Positions 32,595-41,446 of a stretch of 57,005 bases of DNA are shown here, piece after piece. Position numbers and translations under genes: made by a program. Origin of the DNA: a virus. The DNA lies in IMG/VR virus record IMGVR_UViG_3300025667_000005, positions 1 to 57,005 of that record; one strand, 5' to 3'. Numbering within the stretch: position 1 is the first letter of the stretch; each line of letters opens with the position of its first letter. Below the pieces are notes generated by a model. That model was not told the DNA's origin, ran no database searches, and saw only the letters and a program-made list of their open reading frames with translations.

Positions 32595-33305
32595 TTACTT
32601 GGTTAGGGCGGCCCACGTGTTGCGACCAATAATGCCGTCAACAACAAGTTTGTTTGCTCGCTGGTATTGCTTAACGGCTCTCCTAGTAAGTCTACCAAAG
32701 ATTCCGTCAGCAGGCCCAGCGTCAAACCCGAGGGCGCCTAACTTTCGTTGCATCACACGAACAGCCTCATGACGAGAACGGTAACGAAGTGGGTGCTTAC
32801 TCACGTAGCGGGTTAGAGCGTCGTCTACTTTCTTTTTCTCTGCCTTAGTGGGGTTCTTGGGGGTGTTGGTAAGTTCCTTGCCCATCTTGGGAGCGTCAAA
32901 CCATCCAGTAGAGTTACGTGGCTGGTGATGCCACCATTCAGATGACACTGTTTTAACAAGTCCATACTCTTTAGCAATAACATTAACTCCATACTTCGTA
33001 ATGCCTCGGCCTACAATACGAAAATCCACAGCGTAACAGTAGCCATCTTTTTGTTCCATATGGTAAGAACCCCGCCACCAACCATTAGCGCCATGCTTAC
33101 GGTCTGGGTTGGCTGCTAGGTTTCCTTTGCCTGCCTTATAGCGGTCATACAAGCGCTTTTGGGTAGCGTACGAGCGGCAGCCTGACACAACGGACACTCG
33201 TCCTTTGATCTGTGGGTCTGCAAAGAACGCTTCTAGGCGAGCCTTAAAGCGGGGGTGTAGAAGTGATAAGTCTACATACTTACTGGTGGTGGGGATGGTA
33301 CTCAT
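32595..33305 (-). CDS. endolysin: M15 peptidase plus peptidoglycan-binding domain
   Basis: A 236-residue protein. N-terminal domain: SGCRSYATQKRLYDRY (41-56), the zinc residues His82 and Asp94 in GSYHMEQKDGYCYAVDF, Glu123 and His126 in SSEWWHHQP. This is a VanY/M15-type D-Ala or L-Ala-D-Glu peptidase. Residues 175-236 form a PG-binding repeat (VRVMQRKLGALGFDAGPADGIFGRLTR). It lacks a signal peptide, so export would need a holin. An endolysin amid tail genes is not unusual in actinophages. Confidence 0.85.
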   Translation of the reverse strand: MSTIPTTSKYVDLSLLHPRFKARLEAFFADPQIKGRVSVVSGCRSYATQKRLYDRYKAGKGNLAANPDRKHGANGWWRGSYHMEQKDGYCYAVDFRIVGRGITKYGVNVIAKEYGLVKTVSSEWWHHQPRNSTGWFDAPKMGKELTNTPKNPTKAEKKKVDDALTRYVSKHPLRYRSRHEAVRVMQRKLGALGFDAGPADGIFGRLTRRAVKQYQRANKLVVDGIIGRNTWAALTK

Positions 33306-33339
33306 TTGAGTCTCCTATTGTTTGTTTTGTCTTTATACA

Positions 33340-35682
33340 TTATAGTGCCTCTAGAGCGGTTAGTCTGGCGTCTTGCCTCTTTATGATATTAACAAGAGAG
33401 GGTATTATCTGATCGTAGTTCATTGAGTCCGGCTCACCATCCCTATATACAACCCAACGAGGGTTGATTTCGTGTACCTCTTCGGCTATGAAGCCATCCC
33501 ACGACCAACCTTCAGGGTCGTCGGGTAAAGAAGAGCGGTACCATGTGGGGCGTAAGGCAAAGACCTTATCCGCTTCAGAATCCAGCAGTGTCTCAACATC
33601 TTTCTTGTATTTGGCTGACGATGCATAGTAGTAGAGCGCACCCGTGGAAGAAATAAATCTGACATTTGCTCCGGAAGCGGTAGTGGGGAGCGAAGCATGA
33701 ATCCATCCGTTGGATCGGAGAGTGCTGGCACGACAGGTACCGTTTACGTCTAAGGTGTATGAGGGGGTGCTGTCATTGATGCCGACCCTGCTGGCACTAT
33801 AGTCAACGAGTAGCATCGTCCCAGTACCGCTGTCTCTTACTTGAAAATCGCCTTCGACGCGAACCGCGTTTGTTCCAGTATCAAGCAGTATGCCAGACCC
33901 CGAATCTAATGTGATGTTGTAGGACCCCGTGTTCCTTACAGCGATACCAGCGGACTGGGAGTTGTTAATGATTGAGATGCCGTTAAACGTATACCCATTG
34001 TAAGAATAACTCCCGTAAGTTATTGCTCCGTAGGCATCGTCGTCGCTTGATGAGCCGAAACGGATAGCGGATGCAAGCCATGAGGATTGATTAAACGTTA
34101 CGCGCCCCGTACCATAACCACCAACCACGAGGGACTCCCCGCTTCCGGTCACGTTTACAGATGCGCCGGTAATGGTGCCACCGTTGATGCGGGCAGCATT
34201 CATTACCCCTGTTGTAATATAGGCTGCACTCATTGAGCCTGCCGTGATGTTCGATGCTGACAAAGAACCAGCAAATACCCCCGACGCACCAGTAATGTCA
34301 CCCGTAAACGTACCTGTAGCAGCAGACAGCGAACCAGCAAACGTACCTGTAGCAGCAGACAGCGAACCAGCAAATGAACCACTTGAGGCATAGACTTCCC
34401 CCGTGAATGAACCCGAGGTAGCAGTGACATCCCCAGAAATAGAAAGGGCAGACCCGTTCCATGTGAGTTTGTTGCCACAGGAGAACCGTGCAGTTCCTCC
34501 TGACGTGCGCTCCATGACTACATCGCCGCCGGAGTTGTTATACGTTGGGGCGTTACCAGCGGAAGCATCAATACCAATAACCACACGGCCAGTAGAGTCT
34601 GCTCTCATGACCGCACGGCCACCACCAGCGGAGATGCGTCTGTTGGCCTGATCCAGTTCTATCTTGTAGGAGCCTGAGCCTCCGGTGAGCATCCCCGTAG
34701 TTATCTCCCAGCCACCAACGGCCCCATCGGTCAAGGTCAGGTTAAGTGAGCCATCCCCATCCTGCACTGCCGAGGCCCCGTAGGCAGCACCACTGGCTAC
34801 CGTGGACGCAGCGGTCCCACCGACCGTGACCGTGCCAGAGATGGCAGCACTGCCGTCAATGAGTAGGGTAGAGCCGTTCCACTGGAGTTGGCCGCTGGTC
34901 CCACCGAGGTAGAACTTCCCCGTAGAGTCCATGTAGGTGGTCCACGCCCCGCCGGTCCCACTATGGTATCCGAGGTAGTTGGCACCTAAGAACAGACCTG
35001 CTGTGGTCGGAGTGTTGGGCAGGTTGACCAGAGACATATCCATACCCGCACCGAACGTGTAGTTGATGGGATTGTCCTGATTGGGGTCGTTGGCCTCAGG
35101 ATCACCCAGATCGCCAAGGACTTCACTGACATTACCGATGGTGATGTTGCCGGTGATGGCGAGAGTGTTGGTACTGGAGGTCCATGTCAGGCCGTGCGTG
35201 GCACTGCCACTCCCTGTCAGATAGAAGTTACCGTCGATGTCCATGTAGGTACGCCACGCACCCGATCCTGCGCTGGTCCAGTACCCCATGTGTGTGGAAC
35301 TGAGGTATAGTCCAGCAGAGGAAGGTGTTATGGCCATCAACTCAAAACCAGTTAGTCCCGGACCAAACCCGTACTTTGTTGGGTTGGCCTCACCTATGTC
35401 AGCACGAACTGGGTTGTACGTGGTGTTCATCCAAATAACAGTGACGTAATCTTCGTCCTCTCGGGCCACAATAATGTTTGCGCCCACGTTAGGTACTACC
35501 CAATCAAGGGCGAAGGGGTGCGCTTCCCGTCCATAATAAGAGACAGGTACCTCTGTGTCTAGGCCAGTGACCGACGGGATGATTACACGAATCTCTCCTG
35601 TGGTTGTGCTTGAGTAACTGACAATCGCTCGGTGTACTTGAGAGGGAGACGAGAATAGGGAATCAGTTAGTGGAGTAGACAT
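33340..35682 (-). CDS. OB-fold-headed tail fibre with C-terminal S74 chaperone
   Basis: A 780-residue protein. Residues 1-100 (HRAIVSYSSTTTGEIRVIIPSV...YYGREAHPFALDWVVPNVGANIIVAREDEDYVTVIW) look like the gp5/VgrG-type OB domain. The middle repeats beta motifs (TYMDIDGNFYLTGSG; ATGTFAGSLSA), and residues 688-780 contain SAKYKKDVE (Ser689, Lys693), WSWDGFIAEEVHEI and YDQIIPSLVNIIK, the S74 intramolecular chaperone, which self-cleaves after trimerisation. A baseplate spike-fibre combination is implied. Start overlaps the hub gene by 20 bases. Confidence 0.8.
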   Translation of the reverse strand: MSTPLTDSLFSSPSQVHRAIVSYSSTTTGEIRVIIPSVTGLDTEVPVSYYGREAHPFALDWVVPNVGANIIVAREDEDYVTVIWMNTTYNPVRADIGEANPTKYGFGPGLTGFELMAITPSSAGLYLSSTHMGYWTSAGSGAWRTYMDIDGNFYLTGSGSATHGLTWTSSTNTLAITGNITIGNVSEVLGDLGDPEANDPNQDNPINYTFGAGMDMSLVNLPNTPTTAGLFLGANYLGYHSGTGGAWTTYMDSTGKFYLGGTSGQLQWNGSTLLIDGSAAISGTVTVGGTAASTVASGAAYGASAVQDGDGSLNLTLTDGAVGGWEITTGMLTGGSGSYKIELDQANRRISAGGGRAVMRADSTGRVVIGIDASAGNAPTYNNSGGDVVMERTSGGTARFSCGNKLTWNGSALSISGDVTATSGSFTGEVYASSGSFAGSLSAATGTFAGSLSAATGTFTGDITGASGVFAGSLSASNITAGSMSAAYITTGVMNAARINGGTITGASVNVTGSGESLVVGGYGTGRVTFNQSSWLASAIRFGSSSDDDAYGAITYGSYSYNGYTFNGISIINNSQSAGIAVRNTGSYNITLDSGSGILLDTGTNAVRVEGDFQVRDSGTGTMLLVDYSASRVGINDSTPSYTLDVNGTCRASTLRSNGWIHASLPTTASGANVRFISSTGALYYYASSAKYKKDVETLLDSEADKVFALRPTWYRSSLPDDPEGWSWDGFIAEEVHEINPRWVVYRDGEPDSMNYDQIIPSLVNIIKRQDARLTALEAL
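34309..34374 (-). repeat. exact 33-bp tandem duplication in the tail-fibre gene
   Basis: The 33-base unit beginning CGTACCTGTAGCAGCAGACA occurs twice without a mismatch, encoding two copies of the residues ATGTFAGSLSA in the beta-stalk. It points to recent duplication, which would lengthen the fibre by 11 residues. Confidence 0.8.
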
Positions 35683-36847
35683 GTCCCCTCCTTAATGTTG
35701 TTCTCCATTTACCGTTGTCCAGTCTAGGGTTGGGCGCTATTTCGTAAGCGTCTAAAGAGGATTGTCCATAGTATACCTTGCCTGTGTTGCTTCTACCTAG
35801 CCCAAACTCGGTAATGAAATGCCCACGATTAAACTTCATGTCCATAGAGCGCACTAACCATAGTCCGTCAAAGTCACCATTGAACCCCTCTATGTTGACA
35901 GCACTTCCGGGCATAACTCCAGCGACACCAGAGGTGGTGGTGGTCGCTACAAAGGCATCCTCGTAGGCTCTGGTTGCTCGTAGTCGTCTCTGAGCGTCTT
36001 CTAACGAGCGTGCTTCCATAGGGAGAGCATTAGTTATCTCTGTCTCTAGGGCTTCTCCATACTTGGAGGATCCCATGAGGTTTTCTGTTTTCGCCTTTAA
36101 TAACATCCCGTTATCATCAAGTATAGCGATACTCTCAGCACTGGCAGACCCATAAGCGTGTGATGTACCAAAGGTGCCGTCAAACTCCATGATCCTACCG
36201 GGCATTGTGGAGGACTTTTCTTTTGTCTCAATGGTAGTGAGGTTCGCTGATGGAGCACCATAACGTATTGGGTGCACGGGGTCCCACACGTGTATCTCTG
36301 TACCGTGAACGTTTACTGCCAGACCAGACTGGGCGCATGCTCGTGTGAGGGCTTCCCAATCTGACATGTTTCGTTGCACCATGCGTGGTAGCACAGGGGA
36401 AGAGTCTGGGCAAGAGTAAGAGAAGTTATATATACGAGAGAACTCTTCTACCATTCCCTTGACCTTGAAGTCATTCCACACACGGTTTGTCTTTCCCCGC
36501 ATACGAGAACTAGCGCCCAAGCAATATAGGTGCGCTTCTTGGAACAGGCTACGGTTAGCCTTACCACTAGACACCTTGTGCGTAGGGTTAACATGGTTGA
36601 CGTACCCACAGAAAGTGAATCCCTCTCCGTAGGGTACCTTTACAGTGACCTTAATTGGGCGGTCTACATAGTCAGTAATCGCTAGAGGAGAGATACCCAT
36701 TAACACGAGGGTGACAAGGTCATGCTCGTTCTCTCGTAGGCTCACTTCTACTTTAGCGATACTACTGTAGTCTACCCCAACACCGTCAATGGATACGTCA
36801 ACAGAGTGCTTTGGTGCTGATGTCTGGGTGGTAGTGACAACGGTCAT
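35663..36847 (-). CDS. gpD-like baseplate hub protein (gp27-like)
   Basis: A 394-residue protein of the late-control D/gp27 type: a beta-rich N-terminus (VDVSIDGVGVDYSSIAKVEVSL), the FTFCGYVNHVNPTHK region, VWNDFKVKGMVEEFSRIYNFSYSCP and MVQRNMSDWEALTRACAQSGLAVNVHG, where gpD-family proteins have the conserved QYNESDWDFLLRLAE. It forms the central hub of the baseplate, binding the spike. The LysM-like gene is upstream and the OB-fold fibre follows, an order typical of contractile tails. Confidence 0.8.
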   Translation of the reverse strand: MTVVTTTQTSAPKHSVDVSIDGVGVDYSSIAKVEVSLRENEHDLVTLVLMGISPLAITDYVDRPIKVTVKVPYGEGFTFCGYVNHVNPTHKVSSGKANRSLFQEAHLYCLGASSRMRGKTNRVWNDFKVKGMVEEFSRIYNFSYSCPDSSPVLPRMVQRNMSDWEALTRACAQSGLAVNVHGTEIHVWDPVHPIRYGAPSANLTTIETKEKSSTMPGRIMEFDGTFGTSHAYGSASAESIAILDDNGMLLKAKTENLMGSSKYGEALETEITNALPMEARSLEDAQRRLRATRAYEDAFVATTTTSGVAGVMPGSAVNIEGFNGDFDGLWLVRSMDMKFNRGHFITEFGLGRSNTGKVYYGQSSLDAYEIAPNPRLDNGKWRTTLRRGHVYSTN

Positions 36848-36849
36848 AT

Positions 36850-37101
36850 CTAAACCTTAGGCACACGCAGTCGGGTGCCCATAGGAATAGAATCAGGGAA
36901 CGCTATCTGTGGATTGAGGTCCGCAATTCGCCAGTACAGTTTAGGGTCACCGAGGTGGAGAGCAGCAAGTGTCTGCATGGTCTGTCCCTCTTTAGTGACT
37001 ACCGATAGTACTCGTGTGCTCTCTTTTACTTTTCGCTGGGTAACAGACACCCCACTGTTGTCAGTGCTCCGCTTGTACCGTGATGAGGATGATAGTGTCA
37101 T
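36850..37101 (-). CDS. LysM-type tail protein
   Basis: An 83-residue protein: after a basic N-terminus, residues 35-83 (VVTKEGQTMQTLAALHLGDPKLYWRIADLNPQI...MGTRLRVP) form a LysM domain. Such proteins (P2 gpX, gp53-like) bind the hub in contractile tails. It starts exactly at the stop of the CIS-tube-like gene (TAATG). Confidence 0.85.
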   Translation of the reverse strand: MTLSSSSRYKRSTDNSGVSVTQRKVKESTRVLSVVTKEGQTMQTLAALHLGDPKLYWRIADLNPQIAFPDSIPMGTRLRVPKV

Positions 37102-39212
37102 TAGTCTTTACCTATCGGAGTTATTCTGGTATAAGGCAGGGTTACTCCAACATCAGTTAACTGGCCAGTGGGGTACCCAAAGAATGCGTGTCGTGGCCCG
37201 GCATCACCGCCGACGCTGGTTATCCATCGTGTACTGTCTCCCAGTACAGTAGTGTCATCTCCCACAATGGATGACGATCCATTGTCTCCAAGTAGTGGTA
37301 ACCCCCCAGCACCGTGTCCCCAACCTTCTTTAAATCCTCTAGATTGTGGAGTTTGTGCACCATACGTACTACACAAGGGTAAAACCTTAAGGGGGGAGCC
37401 ATCGTGTATGGTAGCCACCCCTCCCCCAGTTAACCCCTCCGTAGATGTTACACTTGTTTCATATATGATGCTGATTTGGTAATCTACACTAAACAAAAGG
37501 TCCTGTGCGGGATCTGTCTGGTGGTTAATTGTGAGGGTGGTTGGGTAGGGGGTTTTATTATTCGTATGAAAGAACCCTGCTCCAATGTTATAGATGAATC
37601 CAGAAGACGCCCCGGTATCTGTTCCTAATAGGTGATTATCACTAGTAAACAAACTAAAACGTCCTTGGTCGTCAAGGTCCCATTCGGTGGCTGCTGCCAC
37701 GGACATTACAGGGGGTGTTATGCTACTAGTGGTGTCTGGGTACCCTACATCCCCATACTTTCCAGAGCCTACCTCAAGAATGGGGAATGAGCGAGTGTAA
37801 AAGGTAGGGCCTGTTTGATAAGAAAACTCTGTTAGTGCTTGGCCATTTTCTTCTTCACTGTCGTTCTCTAACACGTCCACGCCTACCTTAAGTAGTGCTG
37901 TTCGTTGTTCTACTGACCAGTCCCCAAAGAACACGTCACTTTGTATGTACGACGAAAAGCCACCCTCATCACCGTCACTCACTAGTTTTAAGATATCTCC
38001 CAGAGTTGTGGTGTGTAGGCGTGCCCGAACAGAAAGACCCACCTTAGCGGTTGTGGCTAACTTACTGAGGTTTAGGTTGTTAGAGTCATCTCCCTCGTAA
38101 CGCTTTTCTATTTCTTCACCCAAAACGGAGTCAGTAGTGTGCGCCCCCACATATATGGAGGATCCCTCTGTCTCTACTCCCTCTAGGACACCTGAAGGAC
38201 TGACCAGAGCGTGGGTAGTTGAGTGACTTCTTAAACTTGGCAGGACAGTGGCTATACCGGAGAAGGGCATAGCGGCCCCTCCCTGCTCTGCGAGTGCATG
38301 TAAGCCAGAAGCCTCTGTGCCCTCTGGTGGTGGCTCTGCTTCTTCTACCTCATCTACTGCTTGTGTCTCAAGTTGTTGTGCCGTAATAAGGTTAGTGAAC
38401 ACTGTTTCTTTGCGGGCGAATCCGCTGTAGATAGCGTGCATGGCTACGTCCACAATGGCTACAGTGGGTGTCATTCGTGGTGAGAACTTCTGAAAAGATA
38501 CCGTCACATTACTGACATACCCATCAATCATGAAGGACTCTGAGAATACTGCTCGTATAGGGTTAGGTATTAGGAACGCTGAGTTATGGGCGTTAGCGGA
38601 TACTATGGTATCCCCAGATACTCTTTGGTAAGAGTTTTCATCATCATCATCTTCTTCTTCCGTTATAACCCCAATCTTTACTAGTTGTTTGTGTTGCATA
38701 TTAGAGAACTCAATCTGCTCTTCAGTTATACGTTGTCCAACAATACGGTCAAGTATATCTATGTCGTGAACTACCCCGACCCTGCCCGGATTCCATAAGT
38801 GCACCGTCACATCAGCGCTGTCCCTACCGAGGTTTGCGGGTCCAGCAGACAGGGTGGCGTCCTCTTCTAGAGAGTCTCGTCGGCTACTAGGGTTATTACG
38901 TCCTTCATAATCTGCTACCTCTGCCTCTCGGTTAAGGAGCATGGTCCAACCAAAGGTCATATCACCAATGGCGGGTTGGAGTAACTGTGAGGGCGCTTGG
39001 TTAATCCACAACTGTGTGTCCGTACGGGCAGACACGGACCTCGTGAGTTGGTTAGGGTTGAACTGGAAGTTCAGTTTTGCAGCGAGGTTACTAGTGTCCG
39101 TGTCAGCAGTACCAGAGAATACCTCATCTAGTAAACGTACGTACCCACGATGTATGTGTTTATCGGTGGGCACCTCACGAGGAAACTCAAAGTTATCGTT
39201 CTCAAATGCCAT
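37101..39212 (-). CDS. CIS-tube-like tail protein, long form
   Basis: A 703-residue protein. LAAKLNFQFNPNQLTRSVSA (residues 43-62) is the characteristic opening of contractile injection system tube-initiator proteins (gp48/54, Afp7-like), but this one is far longer than the usual 200-250 residues. A strongly acidic insertion (EEEDDDDENS, about 190-200), an acidic linker near 285-300 and a C-terminal Gly/Ser/Asn-rich half are extra. It joins the tail tube to the baseplate. Confidence 0.65.
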   Translation of the reverse strand: MAFENDNFEFPREVPTDKHIHRGYVRLLDEVFSGTADTDTSNLAAKLNFQFNPNQLTRSVSARTDTQLWINQAPSQLLQPAIGDMTFGWTMLLNREAEVADYEGRNNPSSRRDSLEEDATLSAGPANLGRDSADVTVHLWNPGRVGVVHDIDILDRIVGQRITEEQIEFSNMQHKQLVKIGVITEEEDDDDENSYQRVSGDTIVSANAHNSAFLIPNPIRAVFSESFMIDGYVSNVTVSFQKFSPRMTPTVAIVDVAMHAIYSGFARKETVFTNLITAQQLETQAVDEVEEAEPPPEGTEASGLHALAEQGGAAMPFSGIATVLPSLRSHSTTHALVSPSGVLEGVETEGSSIYVGAHTTDSVLGEEIEKRYEGDDSNNLNLSKLATTAKVGLSVRARLHTTTLGDILKLVSDGDEGGFSSYIQSDVFFGDWSVEQRTALLKVGVDVLENDSEEENGQALTEFSYQTGPTFYTRSFPILEVGSGKYGDVGYPDTTSSITPPVMSVAAATEWDLDDQGRFSLFTSDNHLLGTDTGASSGFIYNIGAGFFHTNNKTPYPTTLTINHQTDPAQDLLFSVDYQISIIYETSVTSTEGLTGGGVATIHDGSPLKVLPLCSTYGAQTPQSRGFKEGWGHGAGGLPLLGDNGSSSIVGDDTTVLGDSTRWITSVGGDAGPRHAFFGYPTGQLTDVGVTLPYTRITPIGKD

Positions 39213-41269
39213 TATGATCTCCTGAGAGACCGAACAGCCTCTGATGTTTCAAGTAAGTGTATAACACGACGAGCAACTTCGTCCGCATCGGATGCGTTTC
39301 CTGACCCGCTTATATTAATAGTGGGAGCGATAGTAACACTGCCACCGCCGCCTCCAAAGTCCAGTGGGTCCCCGATAGCGACACTGGCGGCGTTAGATGA
39401 CTGTATTGCTGATATGGCTTGGGACATGTTCATGCCCTTAGTGCGGAACAATGGGGAACTACTACTAGAGGACGTTCCCGATGACCTTGTCTTTGCGGAC
39501 CCCCCTGACCGTGATCGGGCGTCTGCGGAAGATGACGAGGATCGCCCGGCACCCACAGGACGTGACCCTTGGGGAAGGTCTCTCACGGTCTGTATGCCTG
39601 CGAGGGTTATATGCCAAGGCTCACCAATACGGTCACCATTAGCCAGACCGAACTTAGAGGCATTCTTACGTATCCAATCGTAAGCGGAAGATGGTCCAAT
39701 GTCGGCGGCGTACCCAAAGTTGTGTAGGGACCTACCGGGTGGGGCCACAGGGGCCATTCCTGCTTTTAACGTCCACCTCTTTCCCTCCCATTCGGTCTTG
39801 CCATTAGGGTCCTCTACCATGCGGTCACGGAATATCTCTTCTTGCCGTCCCACGTCACGCACACCACTAGAAAGTGTAAGTTGGTGACCGTCTGCCTCCG
39901 CTGCTGTGGCCATAGCCTTCAGGCTATGTCGGAAAGAAGCATTCATTCCCGGCTGTACCACATCCTCGGGGTCGCCAATGCCTTGAACCACACCGCCAAC
40001 ACCCATAAGGCCCACGCCCAGAGGGGTTCCAAACCCGGTAAGCGAAACGGCTGCTCCAGCACCCATTAACCCCATACCAAGGGCGCGCATCCAACTGTTG
40101 TTCATGAGTCCTGCCTGTGCTCCTATGGCCCCACTAGCCTTATCCTCTATTGCTGCCGATAGTCTAATGAGTGCTTGAGTGTTCTTTTCCATCTGTGCAT
40201 AGTTGTCTACTTGCCTGCGATAGAACTTCTCTTCTCGGTTGACTTCCTCCCCTCGGGTTCTCTCAAACTCAACGGCGTAGGCGTCATCAATACCCATTCG
40301 CTTTCGGTCCCCTGAAGAAGAAGGGTCATACATTCCCTTGCCCCCCTTCTTCTTGAACTCCACGTTCTGTTGGGCGTACTGGAGTATCATGTTGTGCATG
40401 TCTTCAGGTAGTCCAGCGCGAGATAGGTTGGCCCGAGTCATAGAGCCGGGCTGGAATGCCCCCTGAACCATCTCCTCGTTCGTCAGGCCCATCCTCTGCA
40501 CAGTTGTGCGTACAACGTCCATAGGGTCCTTGGCGACGCCTCCGGGGCCATACAGGCCCGCTCCTAGCATCATGGTCATAGTGTTAGATGAACCGGGCTG
40601 GGCGAGAGCATTAATCATGCGAGTGGCATCACCGGAACTGTAACCAAAACCGGAAGACACCCTAATGCCCTCAATACCCTTCTTCATGGATGCCGCATTA
40701 ATACCGGTGGTTGCTTGTAGGGCGAGCATGGGTTCAATAGCATCAGAGCCAAGTAACCCTCCAGTCAATGGTTGACGGAACCGTGACTGGTAATCAAGTT
40801 CTGAGCCACCGTACATCTGTCGGTAAAGCATCCCCGTCCGGTCAGCAGTGAGCATGTAAGGGGCAGCGCCCTTGAGACGGGCTGCCGTCCAGCCAACTGC
40901 ATTACCTGCTATCTGGGTTATAAAATCAAACTTATTAAGTTTCCCGTTGCCACCGATGTTGGCCTTTAGGGGCTGTATCGCTCCCTTTGTGGGATTCTGG
41001 CTCCCCCCACTTTGTCCGGGACCCATCCCACCGCCACTCTGAATGCCCCCAGCAGCAGCACTAAACTGTTTAGCCTTTTCAAGAGCGACAGTAATGTTTG
41101 AGGTGAACTTAGAGATCTGGTCGTTGAGTGCCGAGAACTCTCTGTTTAAGGACTGTAGTCCTTGGGCATCTGTCTTAAAGCGTGCTTTGACAGAAGCAAA
41201 GGCAGCGTCTGGACGGTCGGAACCACCCTGAGACCCAATGTTAGTGTCTTCTGCCTTTCCTTCTGCCAT
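39212..41269 (-). CDS. tape measure protein with M15 peptidase domain
   Basis: A 685-residue protein from the ATG at 41269 (AAGGA nine bases upstream; a GTG two codons earlier is less likely). It follows the chaperone region and ends in a Gly-rich, hydrophobic tape-measure C-terminus. A Gly/Ala hydrophobic segment (MRALGMGLMGAGAAVSL) lies before an M15C peptidase-like domain (466-560): LSSGVRDVGRQEEIF, His516 and Asp523 in SLHNFGYAAD, Glu550 and His553 in EPWHI. The length implies a tail of modest length. It probably opens the cell wall during DNA entry. Confidence 0.85.
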   Translation of the reverse strand: MAEGKAEDTNIGSQGGSDRPDAAFASVKARFKTDAQGLQSLNREFSALNDQISKFTSNITVALEKAKQFSAAAGGIQSGGGMGPGQSGGSQNPTKGAIQPLKANIGGNGKLNKFDFITQIAGNAVGWTAARLKGAAPYMLTADRTGMLYRQMYGGSELDYQSRFRQPLTGGLLGSDAIEPMLALQATTGINAASMKKGIEGIRVSSGFGYSSGDATRMINALAQPGSSNTMTMMLGAGLYGPGGVAKDPMDVVRTTVQRMGLTNEEMVQGAFQPGSMTRANLSRAGLPEDMHNMILQYAQQNVEFKKKGGKGMYDPSSSGDRKRMGIDDAYAVEFERTRGEEVNREEKFYRRQVDNYAQMEKNTQALIRLSAAIEDKASGAIGAQAGLMNNSWMRALGMGLMGAGAAVSLTGFGTPLGVGLMGVGGVVQGIGDPEDVVQPGMNASFRHSLKAMATAAEADGHQLTLSSGVRDVGRQEEIFRDRMVEDPNGKTEWEGKRWTLKAGMAPVAPPGRSLHNFGYAADIGPSSAYDWIRKNASKFGLANGDRIGEPWHITLAGIQTVRDLPQGSRPVGAGRSSSSSADARSRSGGSAKTRSSGTSSSSSSPLFRTKGMNMSQAISAIQSSNAASVAIGDPLDFGGGGGSVTIAPTINISGSGNASDADEVARRVIHLLETSEAVRSLRRS

Positions 41270-41281
41270 GTCCACATTCCT

Positions 41282-41446
41282 TTAAGAGTTTCGCCACTTT
41301 GCCATTTCCGTCCAGAACGACCTTTGGCGTATGGTCATTGTACGGATGTCTTCTAGTGTGAAACCGGGATGTCCAGACGACACAGCGCTGTAATCCCAGT
41401 ACACGTTGTTTAAGTTAACCGAATAAAAGTGAGGCCCAATCCATGA
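41282..41446 (-). CDS. frameshift extension of the tail assembly chaperone
   Basis: In the gap before the tape measure an open frame of 54 codons, displaced +1 (equally -2) from the chaperone gene, runs from just after a +1-frame TGA at 41447-41449 to a TAA at 41282. It has no ribosome-binding site. The translation after the overlap (VYWDYSAVSSGHPGFTLEDI; then RTMTIRQRSFWTEM) is protein-like and recalls the C-terminal part of chaperone frameshift products. Slippage must occur within 41415-41446 (CTTTTATTCGGTTAA). With a shift at CTT the fusion would have about 312 residues. Confidence 0.6.
   Translation of the reverse strand, partial: SWIGPHFYSVNLNNVYWDYSAVSSGHPGFTLEDIRTMTIRQRSFWTEMAKWRNS

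Noticed and set aside
41404-41404. Independent GTG start for the chaperone extension
   Set aside because: No ribosome-binding site precedes the GTG, and the frame is open upstream into the chaperone gene, so a frameshift explains it better.
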